Shown here: piece after piece, positions 15,461 through 26,106 of the stretch
How positions within the stretch are numbered: position 1 is the stretch's first letter
How the letters are laid out: each line of letters starts with the position of its first letter
Assembly (NCBI RefSeq): GCF_021261325.1
Contig: NZ_JAJSBI010000002.1
Coordinates: 558,001-622,000, forward strand
DNA: 64,000 nucleotides
Reading direction: 5' to 3'
From: Streptomyces guryensis
GTDB lineage: Bacteria > Actinomycetota > Actinomycetes > Streptomycetales > Streptomycetaceae
Program-made: the position numbers and the translations under genes
The notes under the pieces: generated by a model
What the model saw: only the letters and a program-made list of their open reading frames with translations
Told to the model about the DNA's origin: nothing
Database searches by the model: none

Positions 15461-18460
15461 TCACTTCACGTCGAACCGGTCGATCACCATGAAGGTGCCG
15501 CTGTTCTTGGTGAGGGTGAGGGTGTGCCGTCCGGCCGGCAGACCGCTGACCGTGTAGACGGTCTGCTGGGCGTGGCGGCTGGCGGCGTTGGCGTTGACGG
15601 TGCCCTGCGAGGCCCCGTCGAGGGAGACCGCGATCGTGCCCTCGTCGGTGTTGGTCTCGGTGAGCACGTCGATCCCGGTGCCGTTGAAGGTGACGGTGAC
15701 CGAGTCGCCGTTGACCCCGGTGGCGTGGACGTCGTCCTGGTAGTCGCCGAGGCCGCGGTTGGCGTAGCGGCTCCAGCCTCCGGTGTACGTGATGGAGGGG
15801 TAGCTGTCGTCGTAGGTGCCGGTCACCTCGAAGCCGTCCACGGTGGCGAACGAACCGCTGCGCTTGACGACCTGGATGGTGTGACTGCCGACGCTCAGGC
15901 CGCTGGTGCTGTAGACGGCCTGCTGCACCTTGCGGGTGGTGGAGGTGGTGTCAAAAAGGCCCTTGGACACGCCGTCGATGAAGACCTCGATCTGGCCCTG
16001 GTCGCTGTACTTCTCCCCGATCACCGAGACGCCGGTGCCGGTGAAGGTCAGCGTGGCGGTGGAACCGTTGGCACCGGCGGCGTGCACGTTGTCGTGGAGG
16101 TCGCCCAGGCCGCGGTAGCCGCTGGCGCTCCAGGAGCCGGTGTAGGCGATCGCGGTGTCGTCGTCGTCGATCAGGCCGGTCATCGGCCGGTACGCCTGCG
16201 TGGGGCCGGCCGCTGCGATGATCGCCTGGGCCGCGGCGGGCCAGGCACCGCCGGAGACGATCGTCGACTGGACAACCGTGGTGTTGGTGGCGTTGCTGCT
16301 CCAGTTGGAGCGGTCCGCGAAGTTGTCGTGGATGTTGTTGTCATGGATGGTCGGCGTCCACATGCCGACCCAGTTGCCCGGTCCGAAGCGGATGACGTTG
16401 TCGTGGGTGTTCCAGTAGGAACTTCCCTCGTCGTGGTAGATCACCTGGTTGGTGTGGTTGGTCACCTCGAGCAGGTTGCCCGAGACCACGGAGGTGGCGG
16501 AGCCGTCTCCGTTGCCCTGGCCGCCGTTGGTGTAGATCGGGCCGCCGTCGTGCAGGACGTTCATCACGTCGTGGACGTGGTTGTTCAGGATCTGGTTGTG
16601 GCCGGCGTAGATGGTGCCGTGGCGGCAGATGGTCAGGCCCTGCTTCGCCTGCAGGGCGCAGGCGGAGGCGTAGCCCCAGCCCCAGCCGACAGATATCCCG
16701 GAGTAGGCGGTGTGGCCGATGTCGTTGTTCGCGATGGTCAGGTCGCGGGTGTAGCCACCCCAGACACCGACCGCGTCGCGCCAGTCCAGGGCGACGTGCT
16801 CGATCGAGTTCTGCGAGATGGTGTCGCCGGTGGTCATCCGGGCGGTGTCGGTGAGGTAGTAGTCGTCGACCTCGCCGGCGTAGACGCCGCCGCCGGAGAT
16901 GTCGTGGACGAAGTTGCCGGTGACCGAGGTGTTCTGCGTACCGTCGGCGAGGTCGACGCCGCTGCCGCCGGCGTGGGTGATCTCGTTGCGGATGAGGCTG
17001 ATGTCCGAGCCGCGGTGGATCTGGACGGCCGCCGGGACACGGAGCGGGGCCTGGGTGGCGGCGTCCCACAGCACCCCCGCCTGGTTGTCGATGTAGCCGA
17101 CGGTCGAGGGCAGATTCCACGTGGTGTAGGCGAAGGTGAGGCCCTGCAGGGTGATGTCGTGGACCGTGGCCATGGTGTCGGGGATGACGGTGAAGCCGTC
17201 GATCACCATGAAGCTGCCGCTGGTCTTGACCAGCTTGACGGTGTGCTGCGCCTTGGGCAGCCCGCTCACCGAGGCGATGACCTGCTGGGCGAGCCGGGTG
17301 GAGCCGGCCGCGCTCACGCTCTTGGTCTTGGTGCCGTCGACGTAGACGTCGATGCCGCCCTCGTCGCTGTTGACCTCCGACAGCACGTCCAGCCCGGTGC
17401 CGGTGAAGGTGTAGCTCACCGAGTCGCCGTTGGTGCTGGTGGCGTGCACGTCGTCGTACAGGTCGCCGAAGTTGCGCCCGGTGGTCGCCGACCATGAGCC
17501 GGTGTACGTGGCGTGCGAGTCGTCGTCGTCGACCGGGGCCAGGTGGCCCGGGGTGCCGGCGGCGTCCACCAGCTTCTCCAGGACGGGCAGTTCCACGTCC
17601 GCGGTGCTCAGGTCCTCACCGGTGCGCGGCTTGTAGTAGAGGAAGTTCGCCGCGGTGTCCAGGTAGAACTCGCCCTGCTCGTCGAGCAGTTGGTAGGCGT
17701 TCTCCACCCAGGTGAGGCCGTCCAGCTTGGGCAGGCCGGCGCCGTTGAAGGGGAAGCCCCGGTTGACCACCGAGGTGTTGTTGTGGTCGAAGCATTTCGG
17801 GTCGACGTTGAGGCTGGATCCGCCGCCGCTGGGCACGGTGATGCTCGCCAGGGGGCACCGCATGTGCTTCCAGTCCTTGTCGTACGCGACCTCGATCGAG
17901 GAGGCGTTGGTGAACGACGCGTAGGAGGTGTCGCTGGTGGTGAAGCTGGACCCGCTGAGGGTGAAGCCGCCCGGATTGAGCGGGCCGCGGGCGCGCTGTG
18001 CGCGCACCCCGTCGACGAACAGCTGGCGGCTCTGTGTGCCGGCCGGCACCGGGGCGCGGTAGATGTTCTTCGCGCTGTCGTACAGCGAGAAACCGGTGAT
18101 CTCCTTCGCGCCGTTGAGCACCGGCTTCTCGCCCGGGTAGGCGGCGTAGACGACCTTGTGACCGTTCTTCCCGGAGTCCGAGGGCCCGAGGGTGAACGCC
18201 TGCGTCAGCCGGTAGGTCCCGCCGCGCAGATACACGTCGATGTCCGTGGCCATACCGGAGACCAGTCCCTGCACCTTGGTCTTGACGCCGTCCAGGCTGC
18301 AGGGTGCGCTGATCGTGCAGGTGTCGCCCGAGCCGGTGGGCGCCGCGTACAGAAGGGTGGGAGTGGCGGCGGCCGCGGGGGTGGGTGCGACGACCGCGGC
18401 GCACAGCAGGGCGACGAGCACACCGAGGCATCCGGTGGCTCTTGGGCGGGACAGCGGCAT
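15461..18460 (-). CDS. Secreted right-handed beta-helix protein, GH141-like, with three repeated Ig/lectin-like domains
   Basis: 999 aa from the ATG at 18460, with AAGGAG six bases upstream. A signal peptide covers residues 1-32. The region ~35-310 begins like GH141/beta-helix glycosidases (GGTYRLTQAF, YAAYPGEKPVLNGAKEITGF, RQLFVDGVRAQRARGP), and the helix continues at ~430-760 with many N-rich rungs. A domain starting DDDDS.ATYTGSWS and ending SGSFMVIDGF occurs three times, at about 313-430, 765-873 and 883-999. The first copy is inserted into the catalytic fold. GH141 includes an alpha-L-fucosidase; with the shared operator and fucose locus, a fucosidase or pectin-side-chain role is plausible but inferred. 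Confidence 0.75.
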   Translation of the reverse strand: MPLSRPRATGCLGVLVALLCAAVVAPTPAAAATPTLLYAAPTGSGDTCTISAPCSLDGVKTKVQGLVSGMATDIDVYLRGGTYRLTQAFTLGPSDSGKNGHKVVYAAYPGEKPVLNGAKEITGFSLYDSAKNIYRAPVPAGTQSRQLFVDGVRAQRARGPLNPGGFTLSGSSFTTSDTSYASFTNASSIEVAYDKDWKHMRCPLASITVPSGGGSSLNVDPKCFDHNNTSVVNRGFPFNGAGLPKLDGLTWVENAYQLLDEQGEFYLDTAANFLYYKPRTGEDLSTADVELPVLEKLVDAAGTPGHLAPVDDDDSHATYTGSWSATTGRNFGDLYDDVHATSTNGDSVSYTFTGTGLDVLSEVNSDEGGIDVYVDGTKTKSVSAAGSTRLAQQVIASVSGLPKAQHTVKLVKTSGSFMVIDGFTVIPDTMATVHDITLQGLTFAYTTWNLPSTVGYIDNQAGVLWDAATQAPLRVPAAVQIHRGSDISLIRNEITHAGGSGVDLADGTQNTSVTGNFVHDISGGGVYAGEVDDYYLTDTARMTTGDTISQNSIEHVALDWRDAVGVWGGYTRDLTIANNDIGHTAYSGISVGWGWGYASACALQAKQGLTICRHGTIYAGHNQILNNHVHDVMNVLHDGGPIYTNGGQGNGDGSATSVVSGNLLEVTNHTNQVIYHDEGSSYWNTHDNVIRFGPGNWVGMWTPTIHDNNIHDNFADRSNWSSNATNTTVVQSTIVSGGAWPAAAQAIIAAAGPTQAYRPMTGLIDDDDTAIAYTGSWSASGYRGLGDLHDNVHAAGANGSTATLTFTGTGVSVIGEKYSDQGQIEVFIDGVSKGLFDTTSTTRKVQQAVYSTSGLSVGSHTIQVVKRSGSFATVDGFEVTGTYDDSYPSITYTGGWSRYANRGLGDYQDDVHATGVNGDSVTVTFNGTGIDVLTETNTDEGTIAVSLDGASQGTVNANAASRHAQQTVYTVSGLPAGRHTLTLTKNSGTFMVIDRFDVK

Positions 18461-18490
18461 TGATGCTCCTTCAGGTACGGATCCCAACGA

Positions 18491-18507
18491 TATAGATCCG
18501 ATGATTG
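18491..18507. promoter_or_regulatory. GntR-type operator candidate in front of the beta-helix gene
   Basis: TATAGATCCGATGATTG, 31 bp upstream of the ATG. Read on the gene's strand it is AATCATCGGATCTATA, matching the ATTCATCSGAT pattern in the fucose-locus intergenic region, and 14 of 17 bases match the site at 22019. Confidence 0.55.
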
Positions 18508-18682
18508 CCTGGTTGAAATGTGGCGTGGTGGGTGGTGTGGAGTTGCCCATCCGCTGGGAGGGCTGGGTTGTGGGTGGCCCGTCGGCGCGAGGATTGCGGG
18601 CTGAAGGAGGTGCATGGAGCGGGGTGGACGTGCGGCGCGGTCTGGATCGGCCGGTGGCAGGGTCAGGCTGTGTGGACCTGGC

Positions 18683-18703
18683 CAGAGATTCATCGGATCT
18701 CTG
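18683..18703. promoter_or_regulatory. GntR-type operator candidate, second upstream site
   Basis: CAGAGAT-TCATCGG-ATCTCTG, a perfect 7-bp-arm palindrome. Its centre is the same ATTCATCGGAT core found at 47816. It lies about 220 bp upstream of the beta-helix start. Confidence 0.5.
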
Positions 18704-18730
18704 ATGGTTGTCAGGGAGGTTACGGTGACA

Positions 18731-19117
18731 TCACCGGCGCGAGCAATAGGGGAGCGCCATGAGAATGGCCGTGCAGTCGCCACCGAGCCTCCAGATCTGC
18801 ACGTCGGCGTTGCCGGCGGCGGAGGTGATCTGGTGGGCGGTGCCGTCGTCGTCCTTGAACAGAGGCATGTCGCGGGGGCGCGGGGGCGTCGGCCGGCGAG
18901 GATCCAGTCGAGCGGAAAGCCGCACAGCTCGGCTTCCTTGGGCAGCCAGGGGCAGCTCTCCCCGTCGGACAGACCACCGCGTTCGGGGTCGTAGTTGCGG
19001 CAGTCCAGTGCCATCGGGATACACGACACACTCGGCGCCCATTCCGAGGCCGCCGTCGAGGAGCACGCCGCCGTCCAAGAAGCCGTACGTGACGCCGGAA
19101 GCGGCGGCCCGGGCCAC
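18731..19117 (-). pseudogene. Possible broken gene of unknown family
   Basis: On the minus strand, protein-like stretches alternate between two frames. One frame has SGVTYGFLDGGVLLDGGLGM. The other has MALDCRNYDPERGG, then SDGESCPWLPKEAELCGF and PLDWILAG. The first frame resumes with DMPLFKDDDGTAHQITSAAG, then NADVQIWRLGGDCTAILMAL, to a stop at 18731. The pieces follow on in order and have few of the Arg/Pro-rich runs typical of noncoding frames here. This suggests a small gene with two frameshifts. I do not recognise the family. Confidence 0.25.
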
Positions 19118-19233
19118 CGCCCTGCACCTCGACAGGACGCTTGAGGACTACCGACAGGAAATCCAGCGGGGAGTATTCGGATGGCGGGGAGGGCGGTCTG
19201 ACTCCCTCTGCCTGACCTGTGCGCTGCGCATCC

Positions 19234-19251
19234 ATCCGATACATGTCGGAT
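19234..19251. repeat. ATCCGA-N6-TCGGAT inverted repeat
   Basis: Perfect 6-bp arms around TACATG, preceded by CATCC. It shares the ATCCGAT core with the presumed GntR sites but has different spacing and no obvious downstream gene, so its meaning is unclear. Confidence 0.25.
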
Positions 19252-19750
19252 TGGGCAGACGGCCCCGGCGGAACTGCCGGCGGGACTGTTGCCAGCAGGC
19301 TGCTCGCCATGGCTTTCGGGGGGCGCTTCTGGGCCTGAGAGGTCATGGAGCGCTTCGGTGTGCGGAGATGTGCCGGCGGTGGTCCCACAACATCCTCTCG
19401 GCGGGGCCCCGGGTCCCCGGGTTGCTGACCTCCGCCTCCCAGGTTGCAGGGCAAGGATCGGCCACGTCCTCCGCCGCCTGCCGGCGGGCGGCCTGCCAGC
19501 GGACTCCCCGTCAATTCCCAGCTTTCTCCCCGCGTTTCCCCTGGCGTGCAGGTCAGAGTCGATCCGGGCGCGGCACGAGGGCGTGGGAGCGACCGGGAAC
19601 CGCCCCCACCGACCCCCACCGCCCGAGGAATCCATGACGCACACCAGCCGGCCGTTGCCCCTCGGCAGGCCGACCTGGTCGACGTTGATTCCTACGGATC
19701 TGCCGCCGACGCTGCGGCGCTGTGTTCGCCAGCGAGTCCGTCGGGACAAC

Positions 19751-19782
19751 CGTGCCGGGGGCTCCACCGAGCCCCCGGCACG
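19751..19782 (-). terminator. Hairpin terminator after the GH5 gene
   Basis: CGTGCCGGGGGCT and AGCCCCCGGCACG form perfect 13-bp arms with a 6-nt loop, ending 12 bp beyond the GH5 stop codon. Confidence 0.75.
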
Positions 19783-19793
19783 ACGTCTCCTCG

Positions 19794-21853
<2,060 letters not shown>

Positions 21854-22018
21854 AGCGGAACCCTTCGTCGATTCACGTCGAGGATCGTGGAAGACAAAAC
21901 GCCCGAACCGCACCCCTCATGTTCCAACTGCTGTGTTGCCTTATGTTCGATTCTGCCTGTCGCGCCGCAACGCTTGCCGGCGAGAGGCTCGCCGCTGGTG
22001 GCGGCGATCGCGGAAAGC

Positions 22019-22035
22019 TATAGATGGGATGAATG
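22019..22035. promoter_or_regulatory. GntR-type operator candidate upstream of the GH29 remnant
   Basis: TATAGATGGGATGAATG matches the site at 18491 in 14 of 17 positions. On the gene's strand it reads ATTCATCCCATCTATA. It lies 166 bp upstream of the GH29 pseudogene start. Confidence 0.45.
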
Positions 22036-22392
22036 CTGCGAGGGAAGCCTCGGCGATCGGTACAGTGCGGCTCTGTATCCGGCTCGCTGAGGCCGTGGGA
22101 GAGCTTGCCCTGAACGAACCAGCCGGTCAAGAGGCGCCGCACACAACTACCGGGACACACATGGGATGTGTCGCTTACTCATGCGTTCGTGACTCAATGC
22201 CTGTGCCGAGTTACGAAGAGGGCTGCCGAGACCCTTGACTGTTCGGTTCTGGAGTAGTCCTCTGATGCTCGCGTTTGATTGTGCGCCATCTTGATTGAGT
22301 GCGGTGGCCTGTTGGCCGAGACCGGCCCGGCGCCGATGGCCGGCCGCGTTGACCGTGAGGCACTGGCGGCCGCGCTCCTCGTCGGAACGTCC

Positions 22393-22510
22393 GCGACGCA
22401 AGCACGGCTGGAACGAGCACGGCTACGACGCGAACTGGTTCCCGCAACTGCGCAGCGCCCTCGACAGCAACGGCTGCGGCAGCGTGCAGATCGTCGCCGC
22501 CGACGCGTCG
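22393..22510 (+). pseudogene. Fragment resembling GH59/GH30 galactosidase
   Basis: One plus-strand frame reads HGWNEHGYDANWFPQLRSAL and then DSNGCGSVQIVAADAS. WNE..YD..W...LR.ALD..G....IVAAD is the acid/base region of galactocerebrosidase-type (GH59) and related GH30 enzymes. There is no start, no flanking domain and no continuation, so this is a relic of about 40 codons. Confidence 0.45.
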
Positions 22511-22687
22511 GCACGACCCCCAGGCCGCCGGCGACCTCACGGCATTGCTGGGCCGACGGGCGTCCGCGCGAGTACGGGCAACAGGGGTCTGGATGCAGTC
22601 GGTGTGGCCGCCGCGGCCAGTGCCACCGCAGCGGTTCCACTCAACGGGCGGGGCCGGGTTGCGGGCTTTGAGCAGGTGGGCCGTGAG

Positions 22688-23800
22688 TCAGGCGGTGGGG
22701 GAGGGTTCGAGGGGCAGCTCGGGTTCCGCGGTGGTCGCGTCGACATGCACGCGTTCGCGCCACCAGGACGCCGCCCAGGCCAGCACCGCACCACCCACCG
22801 CATAGGCTCCGAGCACCCAGAGCGCCTGTGTGATGGCGTGGCCCGAGAAGTACACGGTGTTGCGGACAAGGGTGGTGCCGGCGCCCGGCGGCAGGGCCTG
22901 CCCGATGGTGCTCCAGAACGACGGGAGCAGCGGTGCCGGATAGACACCGCCGGAGCTGGGATTGCCCAGCACCACGAAGAGCAGGATGACCACGCCGGTG
23001 CCCAGCAGGCCCAGCAGGGTCTGCAGGGCGAGCGCGGTGGCCGCCGAGGCGAGGACGACCAGGGTGCCGATGCCGCTCAGGGCCCAGAAGTGACCGCCGA
23101 GCGCGTCGAACACGGGTCCCACGATGGCCGCTCCGGCGATCCCCGACACGGCCGCGTACAGCACGAGGACGGCGAGGCGGATCAGGGTGCGGTGCCGGCT
23201 GGCGGGCCGGGAACCCGCCGCCATTCCCATGATCGTCGCGGTCAGGTAGCCGCCGATCACCCAGCCAAGCACGAGGTAGAAGGACGTCATGCCGCGCCCG
23301 TCTCCGGAGTTCGGGGAGCGGATGTCGGTGACGGTGATCTGCCGCTTCTGAGCCGCCTCGATCTTCTGGGCGATCTGGGTGGCGGTCTGCGACACCGACG
23401 GCCCACCCGCCGAGGCGACCAGGAGGGTGTCCTTGGTGCCGGTCGCATCGAAGAGGAAGGCGGCATCCGTCTTCCGCGTGAGGACCCACTGCCGGGCGGC
23501 CGCGGGGCTCGGTGCCGCCGTGGCCTCCACCGGCGCGCCGTCCAGGGAGTTGAGCTGGGCCACGATCTTCGCGGACACCTGCTGCGGAGCGGCGACCGCC
23601 ACCGGTATCCGGTGCGGCGTGGGCGAGTGGAAGGCCCCGACGTAGGACACGACGAAGGCGAGCTGGACCAGCAGACCGCCGAGCACGAGCCCGAAGGCCC
23701 GGAGCGTGATGGCGTCCTTGAACTCGGCTGCGAAACCGGGGGACTTCGCGACGGGTTCGGTGGCGGATTCGCCGGAAGACCGGCGGGAAGGCGCGTTCAC
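22688..23800 (-). CDS. DUF3533 / YhgE-Pip-like integral membrane protein
   Basis: 370 aa from the GTG at 23800. There is one TM near residues 35-55, then an extracytoplasmic region to ~170 (starting around SPTPHRIPVAVAAPQQVS), then about five TMs from ~180 to 345 and a charged C-terminal tail. This is the topology of DUF3533/ABC-2-like YhgE proteins. Related proteins are linked to cell-envelope functions and, in some bacteria, to phage entry or effector export. It follows the paa operon on the same strand after an SRPBCC gene, but a role in phenylacetate metabolism is not evident. Confidence 0.75.
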   Translation of the reverse strand: MNAPSRRSSGESATEPVAKSPGFAAEFKDAITLRAFGLVLGGLLVQLAFVVSYVGAFHSPTPHRIPVAVAAPQQVSAKIVAQLNSLDGAPVEATAAPSPAAARQWVLTRKTDAAFLFDATGTKDTLLVASAGGPSVSQTATQIAQKIEAAQKRQITVTDIRSPNSGDGRGMTSFYLVLGWVIGGYLTATIMGMAAGSRPASRHRTLIRLAVLVLYAAVSGIAGAAIVGPVFDALGGHFWALSGIGTLVVLASAATALALQTLLGLLGTGVVILLFVVLGNPSSGGVYPAPLLPSFWSTIGQALPPGAGTTLVRNTVYFSGHAITQALWVLGAYAVGGAVLAWAASWWRERVHVDATTAEPELPLEPSPTA

Positions 23801-23880
23801 GGGCGCATGATCGCACAGCCGGATGAACTCACCATCTGGCTTCACCGGGACCGGCGCGATGCTGCCGCCGTCCCCCCGGG

Positions 23881-24435
23881 CTACGCCGAGATCCAGTGAG
23901 GTGTCTGGGCGGCGCGTTCGGCCAGTGCCTTGACGCCGTGCAAGGTGGCTTCCATGTTGCCGCGCAGCTCGGTGATCCGGAAGGCCACTATCTCCTCCTC
24001 CCGATCGGGCGTGCCCTCGATCGCCAGGGTGACCCCTGAGCGGCCGGGGCCCATCCGGGCGAGGTGCCGCAGCCTGGTGCCGGCCCCGTCGGGCGCCAGC
24101 TCGAAGCGCCACGTGGCCAGCGGGTGCGAGGGGAGGCGCGACGGGGTGCCGAACCGGCCGTCCTCATCGACGACCGCCCAGCAGAACACCCGCTGCTCCT
24201 CCAGTTCGACGACGTGCGAGACGGTCCGCCACTCGCCGAGCAGGCGGTGGCGGGCGTACCCCGCGAAGCGCGCCCCCACCGCGGGCTCCTCCACGCCGCC
24301 GAGCCACTCCACGCGCTGCAGTTCAGGGCTCAGGCGGGCAGGCAGGGCGATGTCGGTCACCAGGCTCCACACGCGCGACGGCGCCGCTTCCACGTAGACC
24401 TCGCAGGACAGGCTCGGAACTTCGGCGTACCGCAC
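23881..24435 (-). CDS. SRPBCC family (polyketide cyclase/dehydrase-like) protein
   Basis: 184 aa from the GTG at 24435, with an excellent GAGGAGG site. The opening CEVYVEAAPSRVWSLVTD and later EEQRVFCWAV and TWRFELAPDGAGTRLRH are typical of the START-like hydrophobic-pocket fold. Such proteins bind or cyclise small hydrophobic ligands. It lies 52 bp after paaE in the same direction and may be cotranscribed, possibly acting on a reactive ring intermediate. No catalytic residues can be assigned. Confidence 0.78.
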   Translation of the reverse strand: MRYAEVPSLSCEVYVEAAPSRVWSLVTDIALPARLSPELQRVEWLGGVEEPAVGARFAGYARHRLLGEWRTVSHVVELEEQRVFCWAVVDEDGRFGTPSRLPSHPLATWRFELAPDGAGTRLRHLARMGPGRSGVTLAIEGTPDREEEIVAFRITELRGNMEATLHGVKALAERAAQTPHWISA

Positions 24436-24487
24436 GGGCTTACCTCCTCGACGGGCCGGGTCCGGCCTCGATTCTCAACTTCGGATC

Positions 24488-25591
24488 TCAACTGTCGAAG
24501 TCGACCGTCAGGGTGTCGGAGACGGCATGGGTCTGGCAGGTGAGGACGTAGCCCGCGGAGACCTCGGCCGGTTCCAGGGCGTAGTTGCGGCGCATGTCGG
24601 CGTCGCCGGCGGTGACGACGGCGCGGCAGGTTCCGCAGACGCCGCCCTTGCACGCGAACGGCAGGTCGGACCGGGCCTGTTGGGCACCGTCGAGGATGCT
24701 GCGGCGGCGTGGCGCGGTGAACGTGGTCGCCCGGCCGTCGAGGACCACGGTGACCTCGCTCGTCGGACCTCGGCCGGTCGTGTCTTCGCGGTCGGCGGTG
24801 GTTGCCGCGGGCGGCTCCTCGTCCGCGTGGAACAGTTCCTGGTGGACGCGGTCCGCCGGGACGCCGAGCCCGGTCAGGAGCACGCGGGTGTCGCGCACCA
24901 GGCCGTGCGGGCCGCACAGCCACCAGTGGGCGACCTCCCGGATGTCGAGGAGAGCGTCCAGCAGAACGGTGAGCCGCGCTGTGTCGAGGCGGCCGGAGAG
25001 TGACTCGGCCTCGCGCGGCTCGCGGGACAGGACGTGTGCGAGCTGGAAACGGGCCGGGTACCGGTCCTTCAGGTCGGCGAGTTCGTCCGCGAACATCACG
25101 GTGCCGGTGCGCCGGTTGCCGTACAGGAGCGTGACGCGCGCGTCCTCGTCCGCGGCGAGGACGGAGGCGGCGATGGACAGCATCGGTGTGATGCCGGACC
25201 CGGCGGCGACGAGGACATGGTGGCCGAGGCCGCCGGCACCGGCCAGGTCCGGGGTGAACGCCCCGGCCGGGGCCATGACCTGCAGGGTGTCCCCGGGGCG
25301 TACACCGTGCACGAGCCAGGAGGAGAACAAGCCGCCCGGTACCACCCGGACGCCGATGCGCAGCGCCGTACCGGCCGGTGAGCAGATCGAGTACGAGCGC
25401 CGCTCGTCGCGGCCGTCGATCTCGCGGCGCACGGTGAGGCACTGACCTGGCCGGAACGCGAAGTCGGCCGCCAGGCGGTCGGGGACTTCGAAGGTGAGGG
25501 CAGCCGCGTCGGCGCACAGCGGTTCCACGGCGGACACCCGCAGGGCGTGGAAGCCGGGGCGAGGGCGGGACCGAACGGGGGAGATGGTCAT
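24488..25591 (-). CDS. paaE: 1,2-phenylacetyl-CoA epoxidase, reductase subunit PaaE
   Basis: 367 aa. An N-terminal FAD/NADPH ferredoxin-reductase domain (RRSYSICSP near residue 65; GSGITPMLS near 132) is fused to a C-terminal plant-type [2Fe-2S] ferredoxin domain with CKGGVCGTC near residue 315 and a final Cys near 350. It passes electrons from NADPH to the PaaA di-iron centre. The ATG overlaps the paaD stop, so it is the last member of a tightly coupled paaABCDE set. Confidence 0.95.
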   Translation of the reverse strand: MTISPVRSRPRPGFHALRVSAVEPLCADAAALTFEVPDRLAADFAFRPGQCLTVRREIDGRDERRSYSICSPAGTALRIGVRVVPGGLFSSWLVHGVRPGDTLQVMAPAGAFTPDLAGAGGLGHHVLVAAGSGITPMLSIAASVLAADEDARVTLLYGNRRTGTVMFADELADLKDRYPARFQLAHVLSREPREAESLSGRLDTARLTVLLDALLDIREVAHWWLCGPHGLVRDTRVLLTGLGVPADRVHQELFHADEEPPAATTADREDTTGRGPTSEVTVVLDGRATTFTAPRRRSILDGAQQARSDLPFACKGGVCGTCRAVVTAGDADMRRNYALEPAEVSAGYVLTCQTHAVSDTLTVDFDS

Positions 25592-26106
25592 GGCAGGTCC
25601 TTGACGTGGGGGAACGGCTCCCGGCAGCTACGGCAGCGCCGAAGTGCCGTGCAGGCGGTGGCGGCGAAGCGCGAGATCTCCTCGGTGTCGGCCGAAGCAC
25701 AGCGCGGGCAGGGAACCTCGGGTGGCCCGCTGGTCAGTCTCAGCCAGGTCCGGGCCGGTGCCGGACCCGGCGCGCCGCGTGGGCCGGGCGGTGCGATGCC
25801 GTGTTCCGCCAGCTTGCGGCGGCCCTCGTCGGTGATCCGGTCGGTGCTCCACGGCGGGTCGAGCACCGTGACCACCCGTACGTCGGTGAAGCCGGCGGCC
25901 AGCAGCCGGGCCGTCACCTCGGCACGCATCTCGGCCACGGCGGGGCAGCCCGCGTACGTCGGGGCGAGTCGTACGACGACGGTTCCCTCCGGCGCCACCT
26001 CGACGCCGTGCAGCACCCCGAGGTCGGCGAGCGTCAGCATCGGCAGTTCGGGGTCGGGGACCTCGGCGGCGATCCGCGACGCCCGCTCCGGCGACGCCGT
26101 CACCAC
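25588..26106 (-). CDS. paaD: 1,2-phenylacetyl-CoA epoxidase subunit PaaD
   Basis: 172 aa. A DUF59/MIP18-like domain (VPDPELPMLTLADLGVLH, then APTYAGCPAVAEMRAEV) is followed by a Cys-rich tail with CPRC and CRSC pairs, both typical of PaaD. It is thought to help mature iron-containing centres in the epoxidase complex. The GTG start lies inside the end of paaC. Confidence 0.95.
   Translation of the reverse strand: MVTASPERASRIAAEVPDPELPMLTLADLGVLHGVEVAPEGTVVVRLAPTYAGCPAVAEMRAEVTARLLAAGFTDVRVVTVLDPPWSTDRITDEGRRKLAEHGIAPPGPRGAPGPAPARTWLRLTSGPPEVPCPRCASADTEEISRFAATACTALRRCRSCREPFPHVKDLP

Larger units (their letters stand above)
18461..19793. other. Gene-poor stretch between the beta-helix and GH5 genes
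   Basis: It contains the two operator-like sites at 18491 and 18683, a further ATCCGA/TCGGAT repeat at 19234-19251, a possible broken minus-strand gene at 18731-19117 and the GH5 terminator. Between about 19260 and 19750 I see nothing recognisable. Confidence 0.5.
21854..22687. other. Intergenic stretch with operator and glycosidase scrap
   Basis: It holds the operator-like site at 22019-22035 and a short GH59/GH30-like fragment at about 22393-22510. The remainder has no convincing coding signal on either strand. Confidence 0.45.

Noticed and set aside
15524..17497. 657-codon open frame opposite the beta-helix gene
   Set aside because: Val/Gly/Asp-rich shadow of the repeated DNA of the real minus-strand gene; no ribosome site or motif.
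22295..23899. Long open plus-strand frame across the DUF3533 gene
   Set aside because: It is the GC-rich antisense of a clear membrane-protein gene and reads as Gly/Arg-rich low-complexity sequence. Only a short 5' piece (22393-22510) has real protein character.
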